Positions 51,269 through 59,824 of a stretch of DNA of 64,000 nt are shown here, one piece after another. Source of the DNA: Planctomycetota bacterium (lineage in GTDB: Bacteria > Planctomycetota > UBA1135 > GCA-002686595); contig JAKVCD010000009.1 of NCBI GenBank assembly GCA_022446815.1, forward strand, positions 124,001 through 188,000. The letters are read 5' to 3'. Positions within the stretch are counted from its first letter, which is position 1. The number at the start of each line of letters is the position of its first letter. The notes beneath the pieces are model-generated. The model was not told where the DNA came from and ran no database searches. It saw nothing but the letters and a program-made list of their open reading frames with translations. A program made the position numbers and the translations under genes.

Positions 51269-52291
51269 CTATAGATGCGGCTCGAGGATCTGAGCCACAC
51301 CCTCCACCCATGTGGGGTCTGCGTTGAGACAGGGGATCACGTGGAGCTCTTCACCGCCTGCCTCTAAGAAGATCTCTTTCCCCTCCATCTTGAGCTCCTC
51401 GAGAGTCTCGAGGTTGTCCGCGGCGAAGCCTGGAGCGATGACGGCGACGCGCTTCGTGCCCTCTTGAGCGAGAGCGGTGAGCGCGTTAACAGTCGAAGGC
51501 TCTAGCCACTTAGCGGGGCCTAGGCGCGACTGGAAGGCGCTGCTCCAAGAGCCGGGACGGAGCTCTAAGGCCGTGGCGATGGAGAGCGCGCTCGAGAGGC
51601 ACTGGGCGCGGTAGCAGTGGCGGTTCGTGTTGCAGAGCGGCTCGCAGCAAGAGTCGCTCGTCAGGCAGGAGTTCCCAACATCTGCCTTGCGCACCTGGCT
51701 CTCGGGGAGCCCGTGAAAGCTAAAGAGCACGTGGTCAACTGGCTGGGCAGCGAGGGCAGGGGCGGTGACGGCGCGGACAGCCTCGATCCATGCGGGATGG
51801 TCGAAGTACTCATCCACGACCTCGACCTTCAGGCCGTCGAGCTTAGCTGCAGCCTCTCGCACCGCGATGATCGCGGTACCCGTGGAGCTAGCCGCGGCGT
51901 GGGGATAGAGGGGGAGGCAGACGACGCGCTCGCAGCCACGAAGGCTGAGTCGTTCTAGGGCGCTTTCGATGGTCGGTCGGCCATAGCGCATCGCGACGTC
52001 GAGGGGGTAGTCCGCGAGTCGCTCTGCGAGGGCGTCCCGGAGGGCGTAGGAGTGAACCAGCAGCGGGCTGCCCTGCTTCGTCCAGATCTTTTGGTACGCC
52101 TCTGCGGACTTCGGCGCGCGCGTGGGGGCGATGAGCAAGTTGACGAGGAGCCAACGGATGGGCCCCGGAATATTGATCACGCAGGGGTCTCCGAGGAACT
52201 CACGGAGGTAGGCCCCGACGGCTTTAGAGTCAGGTGCGGCGGGGGTGCCGAGGTTGACGAGCAGGGCTCCAGTCTTAGGGGACGCGGTCAT
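51269..52291 (-). CDS. hemH: Ferrochelatase with internal cysteine cluster
   Basis: Inserts ferrous iron into the porphyrin ring at the end of heme synthesis. LVNLGTP at the start, YPHAAASSTGTA, and the metal-site His193 in FSFHGLPES are all present. Six cysteines at 209-231 (SCLTSDSCCEPLC..CYRAQC) suggest a bound 2Fe-2S cluster of the internal type known in some bacterial ferrochelatases, rather than the C-terminal cluster of animal enzymes. Whether protoporphyrin or coproporphyrin is the substrate is not decided. No other hem gene is nearby. Confidence 0.94.
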   Translation of the reverse strand: MTASPKTGALLVNLGTPAAPDSKAVGAYLREFLGDPCVINIPGPIRWLLVNLLIAPTRAPKSAEAYQKIWTKQGSPLLVHSYALRDALAERLADYPLDVAMRYGRPTIESALERLSLRGCERVVCLPLYPHAAASSTGTAIIAVREAAAKLDGLKVEVVDEYFDHPAWIEAVRAVTAPALAAQPVDHVLFSFHGLPESQVRKADVGNSCLTSDSCCEPLCNTNRHCYRAQCLSSALSIATALELRPGSWSSAFQSRLGPAKWLEPSTVNALTALAQEGTKRVAVIAPGFAADNLETLEELKMEGKEIFLEAGGEELHVIPCLNADPTWVEGVAQILEPHL

Positions 52292-52362
52292 GAGAGGGGC
52301 AGAGTAGGGACTCTTAGGCCACTTGGCACCATCCAGGGGATGTGAATCGTGTCAGAACCGTC

Positions 52363-52368
52363 TACCCT
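52363..52368 (+). promoter_or_regulatory. TANNNT -10 hexamer, six bases before ATG 52375
   Basis: TACCCT, then GATGGT, then ATG. It supports ATG 52375 over the upstream GTG at 52342. Confidence 0.5.
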
Positions 52369-52374
52369 GATGGT

Positions 52375-53718
52375 ATGAGCACTACGGACGCCAACGCGCG
52401 ACGCGACGTCGCCAGAGATCTCTGCGCCTTCATCGACGCATCTCCGAGCCCTTATCACGCCTGTGATGAGGCAGCGCGCCGCCTCGAAGCGGTCGGCTAC
52501 TCCGAGCTGAGTGAGGCTGACGCGTGGGACTCGCCCACGGGGTCGTGGTTCGTTCGGCGAGGGGGTGCTCTCGTGGCCTGGTCACATGGTGATGGCGTGC
52601 CCAAGGAGGCTGGCTTTCGCATCGTCGCCGCGCACACGGACAGCCCGAACCTGCGTGTGAAGCCGCGCCCCGACACGGGGAGTGCCGGCTACCGACAGCT
52701 CTCCATCGAGGTGTACGGAGGCGTGCTGCTGAACTCATGGTTAGACCGGGACCTCGGCCTCTCCGGTCGCGTCCTGCTCAAGCCGGGCTCTTCGGCCCCG
52801 GGCGACGCAGTGACTCGCACTCGGGAGGCCTCCGGCGGAGCTCTCGAGGTGCTCTTCCGGATTGATCGCCCGATCATGCGCGTGCCCCAGCTCGCGATTC
52901 ACCTCGACCGTGAGATCAATCAGAAGGGCCTGCTCCTGAACAAGCAGGAGCACATGCGTCCGGTCTGGGGGCTGGAAGGCCAGACGGAGGGAGGCTTCGT
53001 AGACCAGCTGGCAGGTGAGCTCGGCGTTCGCCCTGAAGAGATCATGAGCTGGGACGCGATGACTCATGACACCAACAGCGCCTGCCTCTCTGGTTGGCAC
53101 GAAGAGTTTGTCAGCGCGCCGCGCCTAGACAACCTCTGCTCTTGCCACGCCGCCGTCGCGACCCTTACGGAGAAGCCGAGCGGTGACGCGGTCCCCGTCA
53201 TCTGCCTCTTCGATCATGAAGAGGTGGGCTCCGGCTCGCGCGCTGGCGCAGAGTCCCCGATCCTCTCAGACGTGCTCGAGCGCAGCGTCCTCGCCCGTGG
53301 CGGCGACCGAGAGACCTTGCATCGAGCCCTGGCCGCGTCCGTCTGCGTCTCAGCTGACATGGCTCACGCTACCCACCCTAACTACGTCGGTCGACACGAC
53401 CCCGGCCACCACCTCGCGATGAACGCAGGGCCGGTGATCAAGATCAACTCGAATCAGCGCTACGCAACAGAGGCTGAGACCGAGGCGCACTTTGAGCTTT
53501 GCTGCCAGGAGGCTGGCGTCCCTTATCAGAAGTGGGCGAACAGGGCAGACCTCGCCTGCGGATCGACCATTGGCCCGATCACAGCGGGCCGCCTCGGGAT
53601 CCGCACGGTCGACGTCGGCAACCCTCAGCTAGGTATGCACTCTGTCCGTGAGACCTGCGGGTCGGAAGACTCTGCGTACCTCGTGAGCGCGCTGAAGGTG
53701 TTCCAGTCGGGGTATTAG
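52375..53718 (+). CDS. M18-family aminopeptidase
   Basis: Cytoplasmic zinc aminopeptidase of the aspartyl/ApeB group; it removes N-terminal residues, often acidic ones. Zinc ligands and active site are visible in AAHTDSPNLRVKP, FDHEEVGSGSRAGAESP, SADMAHATHPNY and GMHSVRETCGS. From ATG 52375 the protein has 447 residues, the usual length. The N-terminal FIDASPSPYHA is conserved in M18. Confidence 0.94.
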   Translation: MSTTDANARRDVARDLCAFIDASPSPYHACDEAARRLEAVGYSELSEADAWDSPTGSWFVRRGGALVAWSHGDGVPKEAGFRIVAAHTDSPNLRVKPRPDTGSAGYRQLSIEVYGGVLLNSWLDRDLGLSGRVLLKPGSSAPGDAVTRTREASGGALEVLFRIDRPIMRVPQLAIHLDREINQKGLLLNKQEHMRPVWGLEGQTEGGFVDQLAGELGVRPEEIMSWDAMTHDTNSACLSGWHEEFVSAPRLDNLCSCHAAVATLTEKPSGDAVPVICLFDHEEVGSGSRAGAESPILSDVLERSVLARGGDRETLHRALAASVCVSADMAHATHPNYVGRHDPGHHLAMNAGPVIKINSNQRYATEAETEAHFELCCQEAGVPYQKWANRADLACGSTIGPITAGRLGIRTVDVGNPQLGMHSVRETCGSEDSAYLVSALKVFQSGY

Positions 53719-53758
53719 GCCCCCCCGACACGAGATCTTAGGGCCCGTGTTAGTCTCT

Positions 53759-53778
53759 GTGGGTACTCCAAAACCCAC
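53759..53778. promoter_or_regulatory. Inverted repeat upstream of secreted protein gene
   Basis: GTGGGT-8 bases-ACCCAC, ending 14 bases before ATG 53793. It may be an operator or leader hairpin; no T run follows, so it is not a classical terminator. Confidence 0.35.
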
Positions 53779-53792
53779 ACCAGAGCTCACAT

Positions 53793-55556
53793 ATGCGCGC
53801 CCTCTCCATCGCCACGACCCTCTCGCTCCTCGCACCGGGCGTATTCGCTGACGGGAACATTCAGCTGGTGAGTATCGGTTTAGGGGGCGCGAGCGCGAAC
53901 GGCGACACAGAGCAGGTCGCGATGAGCGCGAACGGTCGCTTTGTGGCCTTCACCTCCAACGCGCCAGACCTCGTCTCGGGGGATACGAACGGGATCGAGG
54001 ATGTCTTCGTTAGAGATATGGTGACCGGAGAGATCAAGCGGATCTCTGCCTCGACGGCGGGCGTCGAAGGGGACGGCGCGAGCGGTCGCCCTGACATCTC
54101 AGCAGATGGCAACGTCATCGTCTTTGAGTCCAACGCGACAAACCTCGTCAGCACCCCTGACCTCAACGGGTATACGGATATCTACCGTCATGACCTCGCG
54201 CTAGGAGTTACGACCCGAGTCTCTGTGACCTTGAGTTCGTCGGAGACTGACGGCGAGAGTACCGACCCGGTTGTCTCTGGAGATGGCGCTGTGGTCGCCT
54301 TCCGCAGCGAAGCCACCAACCTCCTGCAGGCTAGCGCAGACACGAACGGCGTCGCGGACGTCTTCAGCACCACCCTCATCGGGCTACAGCGTGTGAGCGT
54401 TACGAGCACAGGCGCGGAGGCTGTCGGCTGGTCTGGTCACCTCTTCGGCATAGACATCTCCTTCGATGGGCAGCACATCGTCTATGCGAGCGCCGCGACG
54501 AACTTGGTCCCCGGCGACACGAACGGCTGGGTGGACATCTTCGTGAGAGATCAGCTCGCAGGCACAGTCGAGCGGGTCAGCCTTACGGGTGCGGGCGGAG
54601 AGGGTGACAAGTCCTGCCGCTCCTGCACCATCTCAGATGACGGGGACGTGGTGGCCTTTGACAGCGCCTCTACGAACTTGGTCCCTGGGGACACGAACGA
54701 CAGCCCTGACTGCTTCGTCCTCGTTCGCTCGACGAACAGCTTGAAGCGCATCAGCGTCACGAGTGATGGCATTCAGGGCTCCTCGTACAGCGTTGCCCCA
54801 TTTGTCAGCGCGGACGGAGCCGTTGTCTGCTTTCAGAGCTTCGCGCCTGAGCTGGACGGCGCCCTACCTGGGACAGGAGTGAACGTCGAGGATGTGTTCC
54901 GGTATGAGGTCTCGACGGGTGAGCTCTCGAAGATCTCTGTTGGGACGAACGGCCCCGGAAATAACGACAGTTACCGGGCGCGGCCCTCTGGAAACGGCGC
55001 GGTCATTGCGATGGCCTCCTATGCAAGCAACTTCGACCCTGCAGATACCAACGGTGAGCCAGATGCATTCCTCGTCATCTCTGGAGAGGGTGGCGGCACG
55101 GGCGTCTCGTTTTGTGACTCTGTGAATTCGATCGGCTGCCCCTGTGGCAACCCCGGCGCTGAGGGTGAGGGCTGCGCGAATGGCACGGGTAGCGGCGCCA
55201 AGATGCGAGCATCAGGGGCGGCGAGCGTGAAGTCTTCCAGCCTCAGCTTCTCGACTGTCGGTCTCATTCCGGGCCAGCCGGGCCTCTACTTCCAAGGCAA
55301 CAACGCAGTCTCCGGGGGGCAAGGGATCCTCTTTGGTGACGGCGTGCGCTGCGCCGGTGGCGGAGTGATTCGATTGCAGGTGCGCTTCGCAGGGGACGAT
55401 GGCACATCGCAGACGACGGCCGACATCGCGGCTGTAGGTGGCGTATCGCCTGGTGACATCAAGCGCTACCAGCTCTGGTACCGCGACCCCATCACCTCTC
55501 CCTGCGGCTCGCTCTTCAACCTCACCAATGGGCTCGAGGTCACTTGGGGCCCCTGA
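53793..55556 (+). CDS. Secreted beta-propeller (PD40/TolB-like) protein with six-Cys C-terminal module
   Basis: 587 residues with a signal peptide (ALSIATTLSLLAPGVFA). Residues 25-430 hold about seven repeats of the pattern SxDGxxVAFxSxAxNLVPGDTNGxxDVFVRD, predicting a propeller; DTNG-type loops may bind calcium. From residue 439 (base 55107) a 149-residue module carries cysteines at module positions 3, 11, 13, 23, 82 and 133, GLYFQG, FGDGVRCAGGGVIRLQV and RYQLWYRDP, and ends TWGP. It matches the C-terminus of the protein at 28015. It is likely extracellular or surface-attached; role unknown. Confidence 0.82.
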   Translation: MRALSIATTLSLLAPGVFADGNIQLVSIGLGGASANGDTEQVAMSANGRFVAFTSNAPDLVSGDTNGIEDVFVRDMVTGEIKRISASTAGVEGDGASGRPDISADGNVIVFESNATNLVSTPDLNGYTDIYRHDLALGVTTRVSVTLSSSETDGESTDPVVSGDGAVVAFRSEATNLLQASADTNGVADVFSTTLIGLQRVSVTSTGAEAVGWSGHLFGIDISFDGQHIVYASAATNLVPGDTNGWVDIFVRDQLAGTVERVSLTGAGGEGDKSCRSCTISDDGDVVAFDSASTNLVPGDTNDSPDCFVLVRSTNSLKRISVTSDGIQGSSYSVAPFVSADGAVVCFQSFAPELDGALPGTGVNVEDVFRYEVSTGELSKISVGTNGPGNNDSYRARPSGNGAVIAMASYASNFDPADTNGEPDAFLVISGEGGGTGVSFCDSVNSIGCPCGNPGAEGEGCANGTGSGAKMRASGAASVKSSSLSFSTVGLIPGQPGLYFQGNNAVSGGQGILFGDGVRCAGGGVIRLQVRFAGDDGTSQTTADIAAVGGVSPGDIKRYQLWYRDPITSPCGSLFNLTNGLEVTWGP

Positions 55557-55559
55557 GGC

Positions 55560-56549
55560 CTAGCGGGTCTGAGTGACGAGAGCGTCGCGGAAGCGGCGCA
55601 CCACCTCTGCGGCGGGGAGGATCTCCTCAACGCCTGCGACGCTCTTGCCCGCCTGGTAGACGTCCTTGTAGCCGAGGCCCTCTCTGCTGGAGCGCTTGAG
55701 GCTGCGGAGAGACCTGAGCGCGTAGAGGGTCCGCATCCAGTGGCGGGTCTTGCGATTTCTCAGGAGCCAGCGCGCGATCGGGCCGGCCTCTGTGCCCATC
55801 TTGTCGATCAGCGGCGTGCGTATGACGGAGCAGGGGACGCCAGAGAGTCTGTGAGTGAGGACGATGTCTTCTTCCTCAGCGTCGACGATGGCGTCCCTAT
55901 AGGTCTGGTGAACCTCGCACTCGTGAGTCGCGATGAAGCGAGTCCCAAGCTGACAAGCGGCGTAGCCTATCTGGAGCGCTTCGACGTAATCCTTCTCTCC
56001 GCCGATCCCCCCAGCGCAGACGAGCGGCACTCCGAGGCCGGATAGCTCCTCGAAGAGCGCCTGTGGGGTCTCCGCGCCAGCGTGACCGCCGGCACGACGG
56101 TTCACGCAGATCAACCCGTCGACGCCCTCATCGAGGGCCTTGTCGGCCCAACGCTTCTCCGTGACGTCGTGGTAGACCACGCCGCCGGCTGCGTGCACTA
56201 CGTCGCAGACCCAGCGAGGGTTCCCTAGGGCCGTCACATAGAACTTCACGTCTGCCTCGAGCGCCTCGTCTACCCATCTCCGCATCCGGTCTTCATAGGA
56301 CTTCACGCTCTTCTCAACGATCGCGTTGAAGCCGAGCGGTTTCGAGGTGATCGCGCGCGCTCGCGCGAGCCCATCTTTGAAGCTCTTGCCGTGGACGTAG
56401 GCGAATGAGAGCGGCTGGATGACGCCGAGGGCGCCCGCCTCACTGACGGCCGCCACGAGCTCTGGATTGCTGCAAGGGTACATGGCCCCGCAGATAAGCG
56501 GCACCTCAACGCCCGCGTCCTTGGTGAAGGCAGTCTCGTGGGGGGTCAT
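55560..56549 (-). CDS. Nitronate monooxygenase-like flavin oxidoreductase
   Basis: FMN-dependent TIM-barrel enzyme of the 2-nitropropane dioxygenase/NPD group. LICGAMYPCSNPELVAAVSEAGALGVI is at the N-terminus, GLICVNRRAGGHAG in the middle, and the phosphate-binding CAGGIGGEKDY follows. The true reaction may be nitronate oxidation or an enoyl-type reduction. ATG 56549 overlaps the stop of the hotdog gene (ATGA), so the two are coupled. It converges on the secreted-protein gene with only three bases between. Confidence 0.88.
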   Translation of the reverse strand: MTPHETAFTKDAGVEVPLICGAMYPCSNPELVAAVSEAGALGVIQPLSFAYVHGKSFKDGLARARAITSKPLGFNAIVEKSVKSYEDRMRRWVDEALEADVKFYVTALGNPRWVCDVVHAAGGVVYHDVTEKRWADKALDEGVDGLICVNRRAGGHAGAETPQALFEELSGLGVPLVCAGGIGGEKDYVEALQIGYAACQLGTRFIATHECEVHQTYRDAIVDAEEEDIVLTHRLSGVPCSVIRTPLIDKMGTEAGPIARWLLRNRKTRHWMRTLYALRSLRSLKRSSREGLGYKDVYQAGKSVAGVEEILPAAEVVRRFRDALVTQTR

Positions 56550-57016
56550 TTCTTGGTGGGGCCGAGGATCCATGTGACCGAGATCGAAGAGACCATGTCT
56601 CCCTCTGAGTCGCGCGCTTCTGCGCTCGCGAGGAACTCTGTGTTCTCGCGCAGGGAAGAGGGGGGCTCACACTCACTTGTGACCTCCAGCAGACCGCGCG
56701 CCTTCTTGTGGTAGCTCACCTCTAGCTTAGCGACGATCCCACGCACCTCCGGCGAGAGCGCCGCCATCATGGCGAGCCCGCTCGTTAGCTCCAAGGCGTT
56801 CGCCTGCGCGATCGCGTGGATGGAGCTCAAGTGGTTGCGCACGCCGCGACGGTCTCGGAGCTCGACGCGGGCCTTGCCTGGCGAGAGCTCTCGCACCCTC
56901 GCGCCTACGCTGCCTGAGTAGGGGACGGCGAAGCTGAGGAGACGGTCAAAGAGCCAGCGCCCGATGGGGCTGCCGCCTAAGCGTCTCCAAACGGTGAGTA
57001 AGCGCTCCGTGTTCAT
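56546..57016 (-). CDS. DUF4442 hotdog-fold protein
   Basis: 156 residues from ATG 57016. The core shows ARVRELSPGKARVELRDRRGVRNHLSSIHAIAQANALELTSGLAMMAAL, the DUF4442/PaaI-like thioesterase pattern. Acyl-CoA thioesterase activity is a guess. ATG 57016 is preferred to an outer start at 57064 because a TATCCT hexamer lies exactly six bases before it. It is coupled to the downstream flavin oxidoreductase. Confidence 0.82.
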   Translation of the reverse strand: MNTERLLTVWRRLGGSPIGRWLFDRLLSFAVPYSGSVGARVRELSPGKARVELRDRRGVRNHLSSIHAIAQANALELTSGLAMMAALSPEVRGIVAKLEVSYHKKARGLLEVTSECEPPSSLRENTEFLASAEARDSEGDMVSSISVTWILGPTKK

Positions 57017-57022
57017 GGTGTC

Positions 57023-57028
57023 AGGATA
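57023..57028 (-). promoter_or_regulatory. TANNNT -10 hexamer, six bases before ATG 57016
   Basis: On the minus strand TATCCT, then GACACC, then ATG. It lies 43 bases from the matching plus-strand element of the divergent gene. Confidence 0.5.
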
Positions 57029-57070
57029 CCTCTCTCTGCGTCGCATCGCGTCTCGTAAGCCCACACTCGG

Positions 57071-57076
57071 TATCCT
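57071..57076 (+). promoter_or_regulatory. TANNNT -10 hexamer, six bases before ATG 57083
   Basis: TATCCT, then TTGTGG, then ATG. It indicates ATG 57083 rather than the GTG at 57077. Confidence 0.5.
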
Positions 57077-57082
57077 TTGTGG

Positions 57083-57682
57083 ATGCGAACCTCCCTCCTT
57101 GTAGTCTCGGCCTTGGGGCTCGCCGGGCTGTCCAGCGGCCTAGGCGCGCCGGTCGGGGCCCTCTCTTGGATGGCCCTAACGGCTGCCGCTGGCGGCGCGT
57201 GGATGGGAGGCTGGGCCCGCTCACTCCTGGCCTGGGCGCCTCCCATTGTCTGGGCTGGGGCGCTCATGCTCGTGCGGGGCGTGCCTGCTCCGTTGGCAGC
57301 CTCTTTAGCTGTTCTGGCGCTCTATGCAGCGGGAATGGGCTTGGGCGCGTGGCTTTCGCGTGAGCGCGCTGCGGGCGTCGCGCTCTTGGTCTCTGCGGGG
57401 CTCGCGCTGGCGCCGACCTTCGGAGGCGGCTTGGCGAAGCCTTGGGAGCCGGAGCTGAGCGCGGCGCTCCTCGACGTCTCACCGGTGGCTTGGATCGTCG
57501 AGAGCGCAGGCATCGACTGGATGCGTCATCCCGCGATGTACGACCCCGCCGGGACCGCGGACATCGGGCCAGAGCTTCGCTCTGGTAGGCGGAGTTGGCT
57601 TGCGGCGGTGGTGCTCCTTGTGGTGGGATGCATCTCGTCCCTCGCCGCTAAGCCCCACACCCATGACGAGAGCGAGGCCTGA
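57083..57682 (+). CDS. Polytopic membrane protein, unknown
   Basis: 199 residues, about six membrane segments (SLLVVSALGLAGLSSGLG, SWMALTAAAGGAWMGG, LLAWAPPIVWAGALMLV, AASLAVLALYAAGMGLGAWL, AAGVALLVSAGLALAP, SWLAAVVLLVVGCISSL), and a short outer loop of about 60 residues before the last. The family is not recognised; it could be an ABC-2-like or accessory membrane subunit. It is first of a tight three-gene run with the NIL protein (5-base gap) and gamma-glutamyltransferase. Confidence 0.7.
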   Translation: MRTSLLVVSALGLAGLSSGLGAPVGALSWMALTAAAGGAWMGGWARSLLAWAPPIVWAGALMLVRGVPAPLAASLAVLALYAAGMGLGAWLSRERAAGVALLVSAGLALAPTFGGGLAKPWEPELSAALLDVSPVAWIVESAGIDWMRHPAMYDPAGTADIGPELRSGRRSWLAAVVLLVVGCISSLAAKPHTHDESEA

Positions 57683-57687
57683 ATCCC

Positions 57688-57927
57688 ATGCGTAAGTTCT
57701 TCTGCACCTTCCCCCAAAACCTCATCTCAGAGCCCATCGTGAGCCACACCTTGGGCGAGAAGTTTGGCGTCATTCCCAACATCCGCGCTGCGAGCATCAC
57801 GGACTCCGTAGCTCTCGTGGCGGTGGAGATCGAGGGAGAGGAGCAGGCTATCGAGCAGTCTGTGGAGTACATGCGCGAGCGTGGCGTCCAGGTCGAGGAG
57901 ATCACGGAGGACGAGGGGCTCTCCTGA
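57688..57927 (+). CDS. NIL-domain protein
   Basis: 79 residues forming one NIL (ACT-like ferredoxin) domain: FFCTFPQNLISEPIVSHTLGEKFGV, then NIRAASITDSVALVAVEIEGEEQAIEQSVEYM, and an acidic end. NIL domains occur on methionine importers (MetN) and ferredoxins and may sense small molecules. As a free-standing protein next to a membrane protein and GGT, a link to sulphur amino acids or glutathione is possible but only inferred. Confidence 0.85.
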   Translation: MRKFFCTFPQNLISEPIVSHTLGEKFGVIPNIRAASITDSVALVAVEIEGEEQAIEQSVEYMRERGVQVEEITEDEGLS

Positions 57928-57935
57928 GGGTCGCT

Positions 57936-59765
57936 TTGCAGGCCTTGTTCGCTCGCTCAGCAGCCCTTAGCCTGCTCTTGTTAGCGGGTCCCTCATGCGT
58001 GCTCTGGGGGCAGAGCCCCACAGGCAGCCCGGCGGCAGGCGCTGTGGTCACAGAGCACCCCTTGGCGGTGAGGTCAGGCCTCTCGGTCCTTGAGGCGGGC
58101 GGCAACGCGGCGGACGCAGCGGTCGCTACAGCGCTCACCCTCTCGGTCGTGCTGCCCCGCGCTGGCAACCTCGGCGGCGGCGGCTTCGCGCTCTGGGTCC
58201 CGAAGGAGGGCGAGCCTAGGGCCGTGGACTTTCGGGAGGTGGCGCCAAGCGGGACTGACCCGCGCGCTTACTTCAACGGAGAGGATGAGGTCGTCTCCAG
58301 CCGCTCGCTGCGCGGTCCCATGGCTGTCGGAGTTCCGGGGACCCCGGCTGGCCTCTGGCATCTATACAGAGAGTATGGCTCAGGGCGCTTTAGCTTCAGG
58401 GAGCTAGCGGCAGACGCGATCCGCTTGGCAGAGGAGGGCTTCCCGGTGGACCCTTGGCTGGCTCGCAGCCTCAATTCCACCTCTCTGCGTGAGAAGATGA
58501 ACTCAGCTGCGAGAGCGATCTTCTATCCAGAGGGTGAAGGTCTCGTGGAGGGCGATCTGCTCGTTCAGTCGGACCTAGCTGAGACACTCCAGCTCTACGC
58601 CCGACGCGGCCCTCGGGCTATCTATGAGGGGGAGATCGCGGAGGCCATAGTCAAAGAGCTTAGGCGCACGCCAGTCCCTGCGGCAGAGGCTGGCACCCCT
58701 GCGGATGGATTCTTCCAGATCGAGCTTGAGGACCTGAGCTCATACGAGGCGCTTGAGCGAATGGCGACTCGTGTGCGCTTTCGGGGCTGGGAGGTCCTGG
58801 GGATGCCACCTCCGAGCTCAGGAGGGCTCGTCATCGGCCAGGTCATGGGGATCCTCGAAGGCTTCCCCCTGAGTGAGGAGCGCGTCCCGCGTGAGCGGGG
58901 AGGCTACGCGCCGACGCCGCGCCTGATTCACTGGTGGATCGAAGCTATGCGTCACGCCTTTGCGGACCGCGCGGAGCACATGGGGGACCCCGGCCCAAAG
59001 AACGATAAGGTGCCTGTGGGGGAGCTCCTCTCGGATGCACGCATCGCGGCGGCGAGGGTCGCGATCGGCGAGCGCGCGGACCTTGAGGTGGGGCCTTGGG
59101 GCATGGAACTCCCCCAGGAGAGCGACGAGACGACGCATCTCTCTGTCCTCGACAGCGCTGGGAACGCGGTGAGCTTGACGACCACCCTGAACACCTCCTT
59201 CGGGAGCTGCATCCTCGTGGAGGGGGCTGGCTTCCTCCTCAACAACGAGATGGATGACTTCGCTGTGACGGCGGGCGTGGCCAACACCTACGGGCTCGTT
59301 GGGAGTGACGCTAACGTGCCGGCGCGAGGGAAGCGCCCGCTCTCCTCCATGTCTCCTACGGTGATCCGTGACGGTGATGGAGAGGTGCGCGTCGTGATAG
59401 GCGCGCCGGGCGGTCCTCGCATCATCACGGCGGTGACCCAGGTGCTCTTACGTCTCCTGCTCCTCGAGCAGGGCCTGGTCGAGGCGGTGGCCGCGCCGCG
59501 CTTGCACCAGCAGTGGCGGCCGATGTCGACTCGCTTTGAGGGCGGCTGGGATCCAGCGGTCATTGATGCGCTGGAGGAGCGAGGCCACCCCGTCTCTGTA
59601 GAGCCCAAGGCGAGCTTCGCCAGCGTCCAAGCGATCCGCGTCCTGAAGCGTGCAGGCGAGGGCGGCGAAGTGGAGCGCGTTGTGGAGGTGGCGAGCGACC
59701 CCCGCCGAGGAGGGGCTGGGGGGATCCAGGGGCAGAGCGTCAGCGAGCCCTCGCGCCCTAAGTGA
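57936..59765 (+). CDS. ggt: Gamma-glutamyltransferase
   Basis: Exported N-terminal nucleophile hydrolase that cleaves or transfers the gamma-glutamyl group of glutathione. It matures by self-cleavage before a Thr: DETTHLSVLD, Thr399. The signal peptide (AALSLLLLAGPSCVLWG) has a Cys that could be lipidated. AGGNAADAAVA, PPPSSGG, GFLLNNEMDDF and GAPGGPRI are family motifs. At 609 residues it has full length. The start is TTG 57936, eight bases after the NIL gene; the exact start is uncertain. Confidence 0.93.
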   Translation: MQALFARSAALSLLLLAGPSCVLWGQSPTGSPAAGAVVTEHPLAVRSGLSVLEAGGNAADAAVATALTLSVVLPRAGNLGGGGFALWVPKEGEPRAVDFREVAPSGTDPRAYFNGEDEVVSSRSLRGPMAVGVPGTPAGLWHLYREYGSGRFSFRELAADAIRLAEEGFPVDPWLARSLNSTSLREKMNSAARAIFYPEGEGLVEGDLLVQSDLAETLQLYARRGPRAIYEGEIAEAIVKELRRTPVPAAEAGTPADGFFQIELEDLSSYEALERMATRVRFRGWEVLGMPPPSSGGLVIGQVMGILEGFPLSEERVPRERGGYAPTPRLIHWWIEAMRHAFADRAEHMGDPGPKNDKVPVGELLSDARIAAARVAIGERADLEVGPWGMELPQESDETTHLSVLDSAGNAVSLTTTLNTSFGSCILVEGAGFLLNNEMDDFAVTAGVANTYGLVGSDANVPARGKRPLSSMSPTVIRDGDGEVRVVIGAPGGPRIITAVTQVLLRLLLLEQGLVEAVAAPRLHQQWRPMSTRFEGGWDPAVIDALEERGHPVSVEPKASFASVQAIRVLKRAGEGGEVERVVEVASDPRRGGAGGIQGQSVSEPSRPK

Positions 59766-59824
59766 GCGCGCCCGCTGCGAGCGGACTCGTCAGCGGGCGC
59801 AAATAAGAGCTAGCTCGTACCGGA

